The notes beneath the pieces are model-generated. The model searched no databases. It was not told the DNA's origin and saw nothing but the letters and a program-made list of their open reading frames with translations. Below are positions 1 through 12,265 of a stretch of DNA of 62,000 nt, one piece after another (the stretch's first letter is position 1; each line of letters begins with the position of its first letter). The stretch is from Chrysomallon squamiferum (taxonomy: Eukaryota > Mollusca > Gastropoda > Neomphalida > Peltospiridae): assembly GCA_012295275.1 (NCBI GenBank), contig CM022666.1, forward strand, positions 5,166,419 through 5,228,418, given 5' to 3'. The position numbers were made by a program, and so were the translations under genes.

Positions 1-211
1 CTTGTGAAAGTAGTTGTAGTAGTAATCACTTAGTGATTAGAAGTGGTTAGGAAATAATATTAGAAATTGTGATAACAATGGTATTAGCATGTTAGTAGTT
101 AAAGTATGAATGATGGTACTAAAGTAATCAATAGCAGGAGTTTGTAGTAGTAATAGACAAATCAAAATATAAATATTATTTAAAAGTCATTTATTCTTAC
201 AAACGTTTCAG
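1..211 (+). other. Last intron of TNF-like gene A (3' part)
   Basis: This AT-rich stretch with TAG/AGT triplets runs up to a CAG acceptor ending at 211. It matches the intron before the last exon of the two complete paralogues (up to 22705 and up to 45527), including the phrase about a serial 'agtggttaggaaataatat' at 42-60. The earlier exons of gene A therefore lie upstream of the window. Confidence 0.8.
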
Positions 212-600
212 ACACACCGAAGCCTCTCATCAAATGGACGTCGTCTGGTATAAGATCGTTTGTGAAAGGAGCTGCAGCTGTTGTCGCTGACGGGATTCAA
301 GTCAAAGAAGCTGCTTACTACTTCATATACAGCAATGTTTTATTCCATGCCAACCAAATCACAGAGCTTGAATACTATCGGCCATATCACTCAATTGAAA
401 AATATCCAAATTATGAAGTCCTCTACAGAAATCCTCAAACAACATGCAAAGTACGAGGAGACAAGGAAGGTTTTGCTGCTTCTTACATTGGAGCTGTTTA
501 CTACCTGGAAGCCAACGACACTGTGGTGGTGAGAACAACAGTTGTGAACAGAATTTTGAGAGATCCTCAGACAACCTACTTTGAACTGTATATGCTCTGA
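212..600 (+). CDS. TNF-like ligand gene A, terminal exon (TNF homology domain), partial
   Basis: Last coding exon of a tumour necrosis factor superfamily ligand; the earlier exons are outside the window. It opens in phase 1 after a CAG acceptor and gives 129 residues to a TGA at 598-600, the same length as the last exons of genes B and C. The fold is recognised from the strand motif AYYFIYSNVLFHANQ (the 'YF-YS-V-F' core of TNF domains) and the C-terminal strands ending in LYML. Family members form trimers that bind TNF receptors outside the cell. Two differences from B and C stand out: the first of the two domain cysteines is Tyr (385-387), leaving the second without its presumed disulphide partner, and the near-terminal Gly of the 'YFG' motif is Glu (583-585). 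Gene A may be diverged in function or decaying; the frame is fully open. Confidence 0.88.
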
Positions 601-1214
601 GAGAAAGACACGAACATCTTGAAAAAGGAATTGTTAGGGGAGACATGAACACTTAAGTTCAGTTTAAAACACAAAGAATTATGAAATAACTGCTCAGTTC
701 TGTTGTGGTTGTTTGTGATTGGATCTGACTTGATATATTCAATGGAATTATAAAATAAAATTGTTGTGATACTATTGTTTTTTATTATTGGAAATTAGTT
801 TTGTTATTACTATTACTTTTCTTATTATCCTTTTGCACACACAAACACACACACACACACACACACATTTATTATTTAAAACATTTTTGATACTCTAATA
901 TAATTCTTGCCAGTATTTTAAATAACAACGTATTAATACTAATGCAATATTACAGTATTACTAATAGACTGCTATTATTATTATCAATGCAATATTACAG
1001 TATTACAATAGATTTTTAATACTATTATAAATTCAGTTTCACAATTTTACTAACAGACTGTTGTTATTCTTATGAATGAGTTATTATTGCTATAAATTAA
1101 TACGTTTACTTTTTTTTAAAACGAAATGCTAGTCGGTTTCCTAACAACGCAATAACTAGGTTAAAAACGCCATTTGCAATACAACGAATTCAATCATAAG
1201 ACTATATTTCTAAA

Positions 1215-1280
<66 letters not shown>

Positions 1281-1816
1281 TTCTTAAGATTATTTATTTA
1301 TTTTTCTAACAATAAATATTGAGGATACGTTATTGTGGTTAAATTAAATTTAATCATTACATAGAAGAAAATTTAAGATTAATCGATAACAAGATGTAAT
1401 TTAATCAATAAGGTTTTCTCCATTGCTATTTACTACCTCTTTCGATGCAATAAGTTTTGTTAATACATTTTATTTATAAATTAATTTATTGTCGCTTCCT
1501 TTTTAGGGCTTTGCATCAGCTTTTAATAAAGAACTTTTATCTCTGAAGTAACAATTTATTATTGATACAGATATAATAATAATAATCAAACATGAGTTTA
1601 TATTTATATTTTGTATTTTTCTAATAAAGATTTAATTCGATTTAATTGTTGGTTTTGTGTTGTATAAACAATGTTGATATATTTAACATCTGGATTTATT
1701 TTTATAATTGTATGTATGTATGTATGTAAGTATGTATAAACGTATTCCATATATATATACCATGAAAATATTTCGTTTCTTTTCTTTTTCTTTTTTTGTT
1801 ATTTTCATCCTTTAAC
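601..1816. other. Gene A 3' flank with microsatellites
   Basis: No coding exon seen. A possible polyadenylation signal AATAAA lies at 754-759, about 155 bases after the gene A stop. The stretch holds an AC run near 838-867, a pure TG run at about 1216-1279, and otherwise AT-rich unique-looking sequence. Confidence 0.5.
1216..1279. repeat. (TG)n microsatellite
   Basis: About 64 bases of uninterrupted TG dinucleotide. Confidence 0.97.
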
Positions 1817-1852
1817 ACATCTGTTTTGTCAGGCTAAGAATAATTTTTGAAT
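1817..1852 (+). pseudogene. Remnant of MP terminal exon
   Basis: This matches the start of the last MP exon (compare 4298, 53765, 56216): the stretch reading GFVRLRIIF in intact copies is recognisable. The acceptor AG is lost ('aacacatctg' instead of 'aacagatctg'), one G of the GGT codon is missing, and the copy breaks off after the phenylalanine codons. It lies upstream of exon A of MP copy 1, so it is probably the tail of a still earlier, mostly deleted MP copy. Confidence 0.65.
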
Positions 1853-2572
1853 AAAAACAAGACAAAAACAACATTTAAAGCTTGATATTTTCTTCACGTC
1901 ATATCATGAAATGAATCGGTGGGGGTTGGGAACACAATTGGCACACCCTCATCTATTTTTTGCACACAGACACATACAAAAAATGCATTTAATATCAACT
2001 GTTTTATATTCACAAATACGTCCGATCCTCTGAAATATTATGTTCCTATGTGTTCAAAGATTTGATTCTATAATCTATTAGTTAAATCAGGAATTTAGAT
2101 GTGTCATAACAAAATACTCATTTCATTAAAATAAAATAAAAATCTCAGTTCTTAACAAAAAGTAAAAAATAGACACGGATATTAGTAAAAGTAAATATTG
2201 TCTTTCAATATCACTGGTTCTGACCTCTCTCCCAGTCAAACCAAGGGAGGTAAACCAGGCTGTCAAACATCAAAAACGTCCAAGTGAAGAGAAATTCTGT
2301 GACAGCGTTCTGTGTGATATTCTGTTTGATGGTTGTGGTTGATATTTTGTTGTTTGCTCATCGGATGGCCAAGACAATCTCGTTCGCTAAGCTTCTCCTG
2401 TACGGGTACCTGAGTATGTGGATTATAAGGAAACAGGTAATCGATTATTTGTTTATGGACACTTCAGTGCATATCATTAGTAGTAATTAATTAAAGGTAT
2501 TTAATTGTTTATTGAGCTGTAACACATTTTATTGTGTATGATTAGTAGGTGTCAAAGATATGTAGGTTTATT

Positions 2573-2615
2573 TTTAATAATAATAATAATAATAATTGCT
2601 ATTATTATAATAATA

Positions 2616-2651
<36 letters not shown>

Positions 2652-2823
2652 ATTGCTATTATTAGTAGTATTATAATTATAATTATAATTATAATTATTA
2701 TTATTATTATTTTTATTTATTTTTATTTTTATGTATGTATGTATATGTATGTATGTATATGTATGTATGTATATATTTATGTCTGATATGTGTATCTATG
2801 TTTTTATTTCCGTGTGACCTTTC

Positions 2824-2899
<76 letters not shown>

Positions 2900-2960
2900 T
2901 ATCTGTCTATCTATCTATGTGTATGTATGTATGTGTGTGTGTATATATATATATATATCA
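2573..2960. repeat. ATT/ATA, TATG and (AT)n microsatellite tract
   Basis: Compound simple repeats: ATT/AAT triplets at 2573-2710, TATG tetranucleotides at 2730-2775, (AT)n at about 2828-2894 and TATG/TG/AT to 2960. The tract sits where MP copies 2 and 3 have exon B, so repeat growth or a repeat-mediated deletion has replaced that exon here. Confidence 0.9.
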
Positions 2961-3419
2961 GAGCATACTAAGGAAGATAACTCAAGGACCTTTATATCAA
3001 AATAATGATTGCTGTTGTTGTTTTTGTAATTTCATTATTATTATTATTTCTACTTTTATTGGTTGTTGTTATTTGTAAATATTGTCATTGTAATTTTTGT
3101 TGGTGATGAAATTTTTTGGCAGTTAATATTTTCTTTATTAAGTTTATTTTTCATCCAGGTAGTCCAAAATCTTTTTATCCTAAATGCTGTTGTCACAGTA
3201 GTTGTGTGTCTCCTTGTTTATAACTGTGTACTCGTGTCAGTCTGTGCTAACCAAACAAAGTTTCAACAGACTGAGTCTCCAATACGATTTAGTAAGTGGC
3301 ATCTGTCAGTTTATTTATTTATTTTTAAATAATTTTTGAAAATAAATTGTTATATTTCTTTTTTAGATGATTTAAAAAAAAAATGTATATCCAAATGTAA
3401 CTGGAAAAAAGACAAAATT

Positions 3420-3760
3420 TGCAGAATGACGTAATTTTAACATCCAGGAATACAGTGTTATTCCAGTACAGTACATACCATGTAATTTATTTATCCAGAT
3501 ATACAATATTGAAGATTATATAATAGAGTACAATACATATCATGTAATTTATATATCCAGGGATACAGTATTATTCCAGTACGGTAACCTTAAAAATCTT
3601 TACAATACAGTATGTATCCTGTAATTATACAAATCAAAGGACATAATATTAAAGATTCCGCTTAGCAAATACCATGTATTCAGTGAATGATATTATAAAA
3701 TTGACATACTGTGATGTAGAATATACATTGTATTTGAATATATATTTTTTTTAAATTTCA
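3420..3760. repeat. MP intron C-D minisatellite (copy 1)
   Basis: Degenerate units of roughly 50-60 bases built around 'cataccatgtaatttatat', 'atccagggatacagtatt' and 'aaagatta'. The same units fill the matching intron in the other MP copies (28570-28920, 48830-49330, 52190-52800, 55500-55620, 58000-58120). Confidence 0.75.
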
Positions 3761-3983
3761 GAACGGATTCATAGACCTCCAAGTTGAAATGATCAACAGT
3801 CGACTTGTTTCTCATGCAGAACAAATAAACACAGTGGAACTTCCTTTGTACCAGAGCTGGATGGCAGCGTATTTAGAACGTCATGAACGTGCACTGCAAC
3901 TACACCAGCAGCAGCTGACAACACTGCAGTTTGTACACAATGAGGCATTCAGATTATTCTGCTCAGTTTTAAATAAATTGATG

Positions 3984-4015
<32 letters not shown>

Positions 4016-4374
4016 GATTATTATTATTATTATTATTATTATTGTTAATGTTGTTGTTGTTGCTGTTGTTTGTATTAATTTATTCATTCATTTATTTATT
4101 TATTTGGCTTCTGATCATTATAGTTATTTTCGTGTTATCATAATGAATTAAATTATTGCTGTGTTAAATTAATTACACGCACACACACACACACACAAAC
4201 ACACACAGACACACACATACACACATTATATTTGAACTAATCTTACCCCATGCAATTAATTCATTTTTTTTTACTCTCTCTTTTCATATTTTAACAGATC
4301 TGGTTTTGTCAGGCTAAGAATAATTTTTAAAACCATCGAGGATGAGACAATGAAAGATACATGAAAAGAAATTA

Positions 4375-5690
4375 ATTTGAACCTAACAAAATTACATTCT
4401 AATATCTGTTCATAATGTGTATGTTTTATAGACAGTATGCTAAATATTGCTGTTATATAACCATGTACATATCATATACTTATAGAGATATGCCTACATA
4501 CGTGCACATCCACGCACACACACACGTATCATGATTAAGTTTTAATAGTTATGCTGTCATCCTTCAATGTTTGATTTTGCTGTCTTAAAAAAAACCCGAC
4601 AATAATAACAATGGTAGCTGACTAGAAAACTTTTAAAAATCCCCAGTAAATTATCTTTAAAAGTAATTCTACCCGAGCAGTGTTTATAAATAGTTATTTT
4701 CTAAGCGGCGCGGGTAATATAAAATACCCGGCCCACGTGTTCAAGATATTCACTGATTTCAGGCTGGGAAATGTGTACCTAACGTTTGATTGCATTGATA
4801 TCTTATTTTACAGTCTGCTTGAATCACGTGATCACTGTTATCTCTAGTCCATATAAGCACGTTGAACAACTGAAAGATTTTAAAAAGAAATGATAAAAAA
4901 TAAAAATATTTTTTCTGTCAGAGAGTAATCATAGATAATGTAGATATTCTACATTAAATTCTTGATAATTTCTTTAGGTTTAGACTGTTGAATAGTGACT
5001 AGTAAATAGTCAGTTGATACGGTTTTTTTTTCTTTGTTTCTGTTCATGCACGTACATCACATGTACTTCACGTAGTGTATTTTCTGTCATAGAAAAACAA
5101 TTCGCATTAACTGAACAAAGCAATATTCTTAAATTAGATTAATGTATGTGTGTGTGTGACTTGCTTGTATTGAATTGTTGTTTGTTTGTTATTGTTGGGT
5201 TTTTGTTTTTTTATGTTTTTTGTTTTCCATCTGAACTCTGCTCTGAATAAAGTCATGCAACAGTTAAGTGCGAATATTAACTAAATATACAAAATAGTAT
5301 ACACGTCTGTATAAAATGACTTTGTAGATGTTCAAAAATTCAGGTTTATCTAACTGAATTTTTCTTACCCAATAAATTGAATAACCTTACATATTAACAT
5401 TTTTTTATCAGTACACTTCCACTTTGCCACGTCACTGAGTAAACTGCGCATGTCAGTGTCTGTTCTAGACCTGAATAGCACCCTATTTCGCGCGCTTAAC
5501 TCTTGTTAATACGACTGACCATGAAAGCTAAATTTACATCAGATAATAGTTTCCTTATTCTTGGTACACAGACCTTAATCGAGACTAGAATTCCAGTCAC
5601 GTGATAGTACTATTACATGTCGGTTAGTATCACCGAAGACGTGAAGAGAAGTAACGCTGTAATCCAGGGGTCCGCAAGGGTATTGCTGAC
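4375..5690. repeat. Intergenic module M, copy 1
   Basis: No gene. The segment matches 8270-9140, 30050-30830 and 60140-60960 in order. It starts near a 'tatagacagta' block, passes a TATA-containing motif ('gtgtttataaatag', 4679-4694), a CCCACGTG E-box at about 4733-4740, a 'cacgtgat' block and ends in a 'cacgtacatcacatgtact' block and a TG run. From 5400 to 5690 a further block ('cacgtgatagtactatta') recurs near 13062. Confidence 0.7.
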
Positions 5691-6702
5691 TTCTATTCCT
5701 GTGTTAAGTAAGCGACACAAAATAACAACAGAAGGAAATGATATAGTCTGAGTATGACGTGGTAGAATTTTACAGCCAGGATTTGTCATCTTACACATAA
5801 TCGGAATAAATTAATGTAGTCATCCTGGCACCAATCCAGGGTAACGGTCGCTGTCCACTGAACGGACTGTGTAACTAGATATGTAGATGTTTGCTCTTCT
5901 GTATTAATCCTTACGTGATTGTTGTGACCGGTTACAATCATTCTATCCATCTATATTATTCTTTATTGCTTTACTGAATGTTCAGACTTCTCAAGTTCGC
6001 CAATTTTGACAAAATGTAACGCTCTGCATTCTAATGACCATACATCAAAGAATACACCTCACCATTCTTGTAGAAATGAGTATTATTAAAAAAAACACTT
6101 TGACAAAGATTCTTGAAATAGTACTGGTAATTAAACATGCATTTTATGGGATTTATGCATGTAGGCTTTCACACACACAAATACATATCAACATGAAATA
6201 ACTGAATATTTCAGGATTTACATGTAAAGACTGGTTTCACAAACTGACCAGAAATATATATATAAATATGTGATGCGTGTATTATGTATGAATATTGTTA
6301 GGATTTGTAAATAGTGTTGCATTTTCTTATAGTTTTACTTTTTTTGTGTTTGATGTGTTTCCTCACTGAGTACAGAACACAATGGATTTTTGAGGCCACA
6401 GTTTTTTCTTATTAGATTATTCATGTGTTCATACTTTTGTTTAATAGATGTTACTTGTGAGTGGATTTCTTTGATGTTTGTCAGGCTTTGGATCCTACTG
6501 TTGTTGTTATTGTTGATATTATTATTATTATTAATAATTTCTTTGTTTATTTATTGGTATTGTTGTTGTTATTGTTGCTATTTATTCAATTAATTAATGT
6601 ATTTATTTTATTTAAATGGAGATTATATTTATTTAATATTTATTATATACAGAGATGATATTTTTTCAATTAATTTTGTTAAATAATGTTTACTGTACTC
6701 GG

Positions 6703-6736
<34 letters not shown>

Positions 6737-6834
6737 CTTTGGACAGTTGCCAGTATTTCAAATAACATCATATTTAAATGATGATGTTGGCTTGTGTCAC
6801 GTTAACGATTTCCGAGGATTAATAATAAATACTC

Positions 6835-6990
6835 TCTTTCTCCGGGAACAGGACTTTCCATCAAAGCTATAAATAGATGTGAGTCAGTAGTTGAAGTTTT
6901 ATGTGAATCATATTACTAGAAGACGGATTAAAAAAAGTATTGTTATAAATAAATAAATTTGTTGTTGTAGTTACTGTTGTTGAAAATTTT
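6835..6990 (+). repeat. R1 dispersed element (forward)
   Basis: Member of a dispersed family of about 180 bases. Recognisable blocks in order: 'ggactttccatc', 'aagctataaatag', a block about tracts of 'attactag...gacgga', 'ataaataaatttgttgttg', 'gttgttgaaaat'. Confidence 0.65.
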
Positions 6991-7345
6991 CTTTGTATTC
7001 TAAACATGTACATCTGTGGATGTTGTAAATATAATTAATGTTAAATGATAATGAATACTCCATGCATAGTGGCTTTTCTTTGTACAGTGAATACGCAATG
7101 TATATATTATTGATGGTCTGTGTTCAGTAAATCTGTACAGTGGATGTTCTACAAACAGTGAATGTGTTCTAGGGATGTTCTATGTAAAATGAGTGTGTAC
7201 TGTATTCAGTGAATAAATATTTACATATTACTGATTTTCTATATAACTTGACCGATGAAAGTTAAATGTTCACTCATTGGTTTATAATGAGTAATACACG
7301 TTGAGTGTTCTTTATACAGTATATACTCATGCATTGAAATTATCA
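6990..7345. repeat. Dispersed block T (copy 1)
   Basis: A block of about 350 bases from 'aaacatgtacatctgtggat' to 'agagtaataaatgtt'. Other copies: 10200-10490, 13370-13555, 29205-29575, 32970-33335, 54440-54800, 56950-57305, 59140-59510. It is rich in 'tgtacagtggatgttct'-like units. No coding potential recognised. Confidence 0.75.
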
Positions 7346-7949
7346 GAGTAATAAATGTTCATATATATTGGTCACCTGTTCATGAGTTTGATGTCTTATT
7401 TCACTAACTGCTTCATTCACTATAAACAACTGACTTCTAGTTTGTTCGAAATGCACGGTCCACGTGTTCACTCGACCTAGAATGACCTCGCTGTCTGCGA
7501 AATGTTTATCTGACGTGTGGTTGCCGAGATATTTCATTTCTCTGTCTACTTCATTCACGCTGCTACTGTTCAAGGGTGTGAACGCTTGGTGAGCCACCAA
7601 TTATTACATTAACTTGACTCCTCCAAAACACCGCACAGCTGTCTGATAACCTCTCTGTTTGCAAAAGGTTCCCGACCCGTTATACTGCATAGGCATTTGA
7701 AATCAGATAATACAGATATTAAGGATTAACTTTTTGTTCATTTATTTAGGGTTAGACTGTTGAAAAGTGATTGATTAAAAATGATAAAATACCTGTGGTT
7801 AGCAGCCAGTTGTTTGTGTTTCCATGTTTCTGTTCCTGCTTGTAGATCACAGGTACTTGGCGTAGTTTCTATCATAAAAACAACTCAGGGCAATATTCTT
7901 AAATAGATCACGGTGTGTGTGTGGGAGTGTGTGTGTGTGTGTGCGTGTG

Positions 7950-9720
7950 CGTGCGCGCGCGCTAATAAAATGTGACTTATTTGTGTTGTTTGTTTTTTTG
8001 TTTATTATTGTTTTGTTTTTTTATTGTTGTTTTCTGAGCTTTTTTTCTACCTGAACTCTGAATGACAACAGCAATGTTAATATTAATAATAACAAGAGCT
8101 ACAACAGTAACAACCAGCAATAAATGCACATAGTTTATTTGTGAACATTGTGCAACTTTTAATTATTAATTATATTTTCATTTTTGATTCTAAGCATGTC
8201 ATCCTCTCCATTAGGTTATATTTTCTCACACACAATCAAAATGTGATTTGAAGGACAACGCATATTTATCTTTGAAAGATATATGAAAAGAAATTAATTT
8301 AAACCTAAGAAAATTACATTCTGATATCTGTGCATAATGTGTATATTTTATAGACAGTATGTTAAATATTGCTGTTATATAACCATGTACATATCATATA
8401 CTTATATAGATACGCCTACATACGTGCTCATCCACACACACACACACATGTATCATGACTAAGTTTTAATAGTTATGCTCTCGGCCTTCACTGTTTGATT
8501 TGCTGTCTAAAAAAAAAACGACAATAATAATGGTAGCTCACTGGTAAACTTTTAAAAATCCACAGTACACTCGTTATCTTTAACAGTAGTTTCTACCCGA
8601 GCAGTGTTTATAAATAGCTGTTTGCTAAGTGTTTCCTAGTAATACAGATTGCAGGGCTCACGAGTTCTCGAGTTACCTAACGTGTGATTGTCCCACTCTC
8701 TTATTTCACAACCTGCTTTAATCACGTGATTACTGTTATCTCCAGTCCAAATAAGCATGTTGAACAACTGAAACGATTATGAAAATAAATGAATAAAAAT
8801 AACTAGTTTTTTTCTGTCATGGAATAATCCAATTTTTATAACTGTGCTCCTTCGTGGATCTTGTGTAGATATATACTGTAGTGCATAGCTGGAGTGTATT
8901 AGGACATTTGAAATTAGATAATGTAGATATTCTACATTAAATTCTTTATAATTTATTTGGGGTTAGACTACTGAAGAGTAATTAAATAAAAATAACAAAC
9001 TACCTGGTTAATAGTCAGTTGTTACGTTTTTTTTTCTTTGTTTCTGATCGTGCACGTACATCACATGTACTTGACGTAGTCTAGATTCTATCATAAAACA
9101 ACTCACGGCAAACTGAACAGAGCAATATTCTTAAAATAGTTCTGTGTGCGTGTTTGTGTGTATGTGTGTGTGTGTTTGTGTGTTGTTGTTGTGTGTGTGT
9201 TTGTTTTTTTTTTTTTTATTTTTTTTGTTTGTCGTTTGTTGATTTTTTTCTTTCTTGATGTTGTTGTTACTTTCTTATTAATTGTTTTTGTGTTAAAAAT
9301 TTCTTTTGTTTGTTTCACGTTTTGTTTGTTTGTTTTTTCCGGCTCACCATTGCTCTGAAATTACATCAACAATTAACAATTGCAAAGTACTGAACTGACA
9401 TAATAGAAGTATGTACCTGTGTATAAAATGACATTGTAGATATTACAAAAGTCACGTTTTTGACAACACTTCTGTTTATAGGTTTTTCCATGGGATTGGA
9501 AAGTGGATGATTTTCCACCAGAACTCTTTTAATATTAATAATAACAAGACTACATAACAGTAACAACCACAATAAATGCACGTCGTTTATTTGTGAATAT
9601 TATGCAGCTTTTAATTATTAATTTTGTTTTCATTTTTTATCCTAACATGTCATCTTCTCCATTAGGCTATATTTTTTCACAGTCAATCAAAATGTGATTT
9701 GATTATTACAACGCATCATC
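7950..9720. repeat. Intergenic module M, copy 2, with flanks
   Basis: No gene. At 8270-9140 this repeats module M, with 'gcagtgtttataaatagctg' at about 8603-8622. The AP-1/E-box part is eroded here. The flank at 9570-9720 ('gcatgtcatcctctccatta' type block followed by 'caatcaaaatgtgatttga') recurs at 8180, 15105, 39800 and 61655. Confidence 0.65.
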
Positions 9721-10101
9721 GGAAAAAAACCCAGTTTTTATGGGAAACTTAATTTTCTGTTTGTTTTCAATACAATATTATTATCTTCTAAAGTGCAGCT
9801 GTCTCTAACACATAATATAAAAATCATTTCGTTAACGAAAAGGAAGTAAAAGGCAACAAATATTTTTGTCAAGATATGTCCTTATTTTCCTATAGAATAT
9901 TCTTGTTGTTTGTGTATTATCTGTTGCGCGCTTTTCTCTTTTCTGTGTGTGTGTGTGTGTGTCTGTCTGTCTGTCTGTCTCTGTGTGTGTGGTTTTATTT
10001 TTTATTTTACTTTTATTTTTTTTTAAGAAAAATGTTATTCATGTTTGTGTCTTTATTCGTGGAGAGATAACATTTTTAGAGAGAGACAGAGAGAGAGAGA
10101 G

Positions 10102-10153
<52 letters not shown>

Positions 10154-10156
10154 GAG

Positions 10157-10197
<41 letters not shown>

Positions 10198-10200
10198 TAT
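9720..10200. repeat. Spacer with TG, TCTG and (GA)n tracts
   Basis: AT-rich spacer matching 17290-17560 and 61740-61960, followed by a TG/TCTG run at 9943-9990 and GA repeats at about 10078-10194. No gene. Confidence 0.75.
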
Positions 10201-12233
10201 GTAAATGTGTACTACTGATGGTCTGTATTCAGTAAATCTGTACAGTGGATGTTCTACAAACAGTGAATGTGTTCTAGAGATGTTCTATGTGAAAACTGAA
10301 TGTGTGATGTATTCAGTGAATAAATATTTACGTAACATTGATTTTCTATATAAATTGACTGACGAAAGTCAAATGTTCACTTATTGGTTTATTATGAATA
10401 ATACAAGTTAAGTGGGTGATCCAGTTAAAAAGGATTTTCTTTATACAGTATGTACTCATGTATTGAAATGATCAGAGTAATAAATGTTTATATATATATA
10501 TATATATATATATTATATTTAAAATTTCCTGTACAATTTGTATAATGAACAATCAATTTATAGCATTTTTTGTTTTATCACAATAAGAATTTTCTTTTTA
10601 GAAGCACTTCAGAAACATAAATATTATGATTATTAATTTTATTATATCTATCATAATTATCATTAACTTTATTACCACTATCATCTTCATCATTATAACT
10701 ACTGCTATATTATTACTATATAATCATGATTACTAGTATTATTCTTTCTACTACTCGTACTAATTTATTAAATTTTCCATCATCATCATCATTTTAATTA
10801 GTATTGTTTGCTGCTGTCGTTGTTGTTAAATAAAGACTACTCTATTCGAGGTCACAGTAAGGATTCAAGAAAGCTAAAGAAACACCACACAGAGGTTCAC
10901 CTTTCTCATTTATTCTTACAATGACCTTGACATGCTGACTGCTTACAGGAATGCCGGCGCCACTATTATTTTCACTACGATGTTTTTGACAATCCTACAC
11001 ACCACTCTTTTCTTTATATGTTTTTCTGTGTGATTGGCAGTCGATGACTTACAGCGCATTCTCGAATGTCAAAAAGTTCGTGGGGGAAAAATCTCAGCAT
11101 GTGATAGTATTATATCACTTAGTAAAATTTACCGAACACGTGAACAGAAGTAACGTTATACATTAGAGGCAACAATAACAACAACCACAAGATCAGATTT
11201 ATTTATTTATAACAATGATAATGCATTCGTAACTTTCTGGATCTGTCTATTAGTAATACGGGTGACATAACTTTATCAACTTAATAACAGAATATACCTG
11301 AGATAATAATAAATATTTTTATTTAATTTAATTTTATAAAATGTATGTAATATATGTCTATGTGTCTATGCAGTGTCGACAGCTCCAATATGGAAAAGAA
11401 CAAAACTTTCTTGCTGTCTTCGTACTAAAGAATAATAAGCTAAAATGATCTGTGAGTATTCAAAGCCTGACAAACATAAAAAATCCCTTCACTGGTAATA
11501 TCGATGAATTGAGCAAACATCTGCTATAAACTTTATTTATTTATTTATTTATTTATTTAATTTATTTAATTATTTGTTTATTTGTTTCTTTATTTTTATT
11601 TGTTTATTTGTTTCTTTATTTTTATTTGTTTATTTTACTGTATTTGTTTTATTTCATTTCATTTTATTATTATTTTTTGTTAATTAATTTATTTATTTCA
11701 CTTTACTTTTTATCACTTTTTATTTATTTTACGGTATTTTACTTTATTTATTTATTTAACTAAACAATTAATATTTCATATTTCTTTGTGTTTTAAACTG
11801 AATTTTAATTTTTCTATATTTTTCGTTTTATAAAATAAAAGCTATTACCTTGCAAATGAACCCACCTAGCTAGACATTAAAAAAAAAAAAAAAAGGGTAT
11901 TCGTGTTCATTTTCATTTTCAACAACAGTAACAACAACAACAACAACAAATTTATTTAATAATAATAATGGATTCAAACTTTGTAAATCCGTCTATTAGT
12001 AATTCGGCTGACGTAAGATCCATTTATAGCCCAGTTGAGGAATAAAATGAGAATTTATTTCACATCTGAAATGTTCTTTGGAGGAAAAAACAAAGCTGTA
12101 CATAGCGATAATGTATACTTATTCAAAAACACTGGCAAGTAGTCAAAGAAACCTATTAGACTATCAAACTTATTTTAAATAATATGTATGTGTGTGTGTC
12201 TGGGTATGGATGCGTATGTATGTGTGTGAGTGT

Positions 12234-12264
<31 letters not shown>
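10200..12264. other. Intergenic repeats: T block, triplet-rich tract, R1 elements, TTTA tract
   Basis: No gene recognised. A T block lies at 10200-10490, an ATC/ATT-rich tract at 10615-10800, and reverse R1-like elements at about 11160-11290 and 11925-12060. A TTTA-rich tract spans 11525-11760 (compare 15770-15980 and 40580-40800). A block at 11380-11490 ('aacaaaactttcttg...') recurs at 41600-41705. The segment 10836-10975 is not seen elsewhere in the window. Confidence 0.6.

Positions 12265-12265
<1 letters not shown>

Larger units (their letters stand above)
2254..4374 (+). pseudogene. MP copy 1: multi-pass membrane protein gene, degraded
   Basis: Exons recognised by comparison between copies. 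A (up to 2436, donor GTAATC) encodes one strong hydrophobic segment (AFCVIFCLMVVVDILLFAH) and a second weaker one (LLLYGYLSMWII). C (3159-3291) encodes a membrane segment (AVVTVVVCLLVY), but it is 133 rather than 135 bases: a 2-base loss near 3238 shifts the frame. D (3762 to about 3944) stops matching just after the residues VHNE, where the sequence jumps to ATT microsatellite and then to the intron that follows exon E. F (4298-4374) keeps its acceptor and frame. Exon B is absent, its place taken by AT/TATG repeats at 2700-2960, and exon E is deleted. The family is not one I recognise. These lesions make it a pseudogene with good confidence. Confidence 0.7.
5690..7950. repeat. Intergenic segmental duplication S, copy 1
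   Basis: The segment is co-linear with 31390-33900: it opens with 'tgctgacttctattcctgtg' (5688 and 31393) and runs through the same AC tracts, an R1 element (6835-6990), the 'acatgtacatctgtggatg' block (7008) and a motif with GTCCACGTGTTCAC (7458). No convincing exon was found. The small minus-strand reading frames here are not conserved as coding between copies. Confidence 0.75.
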
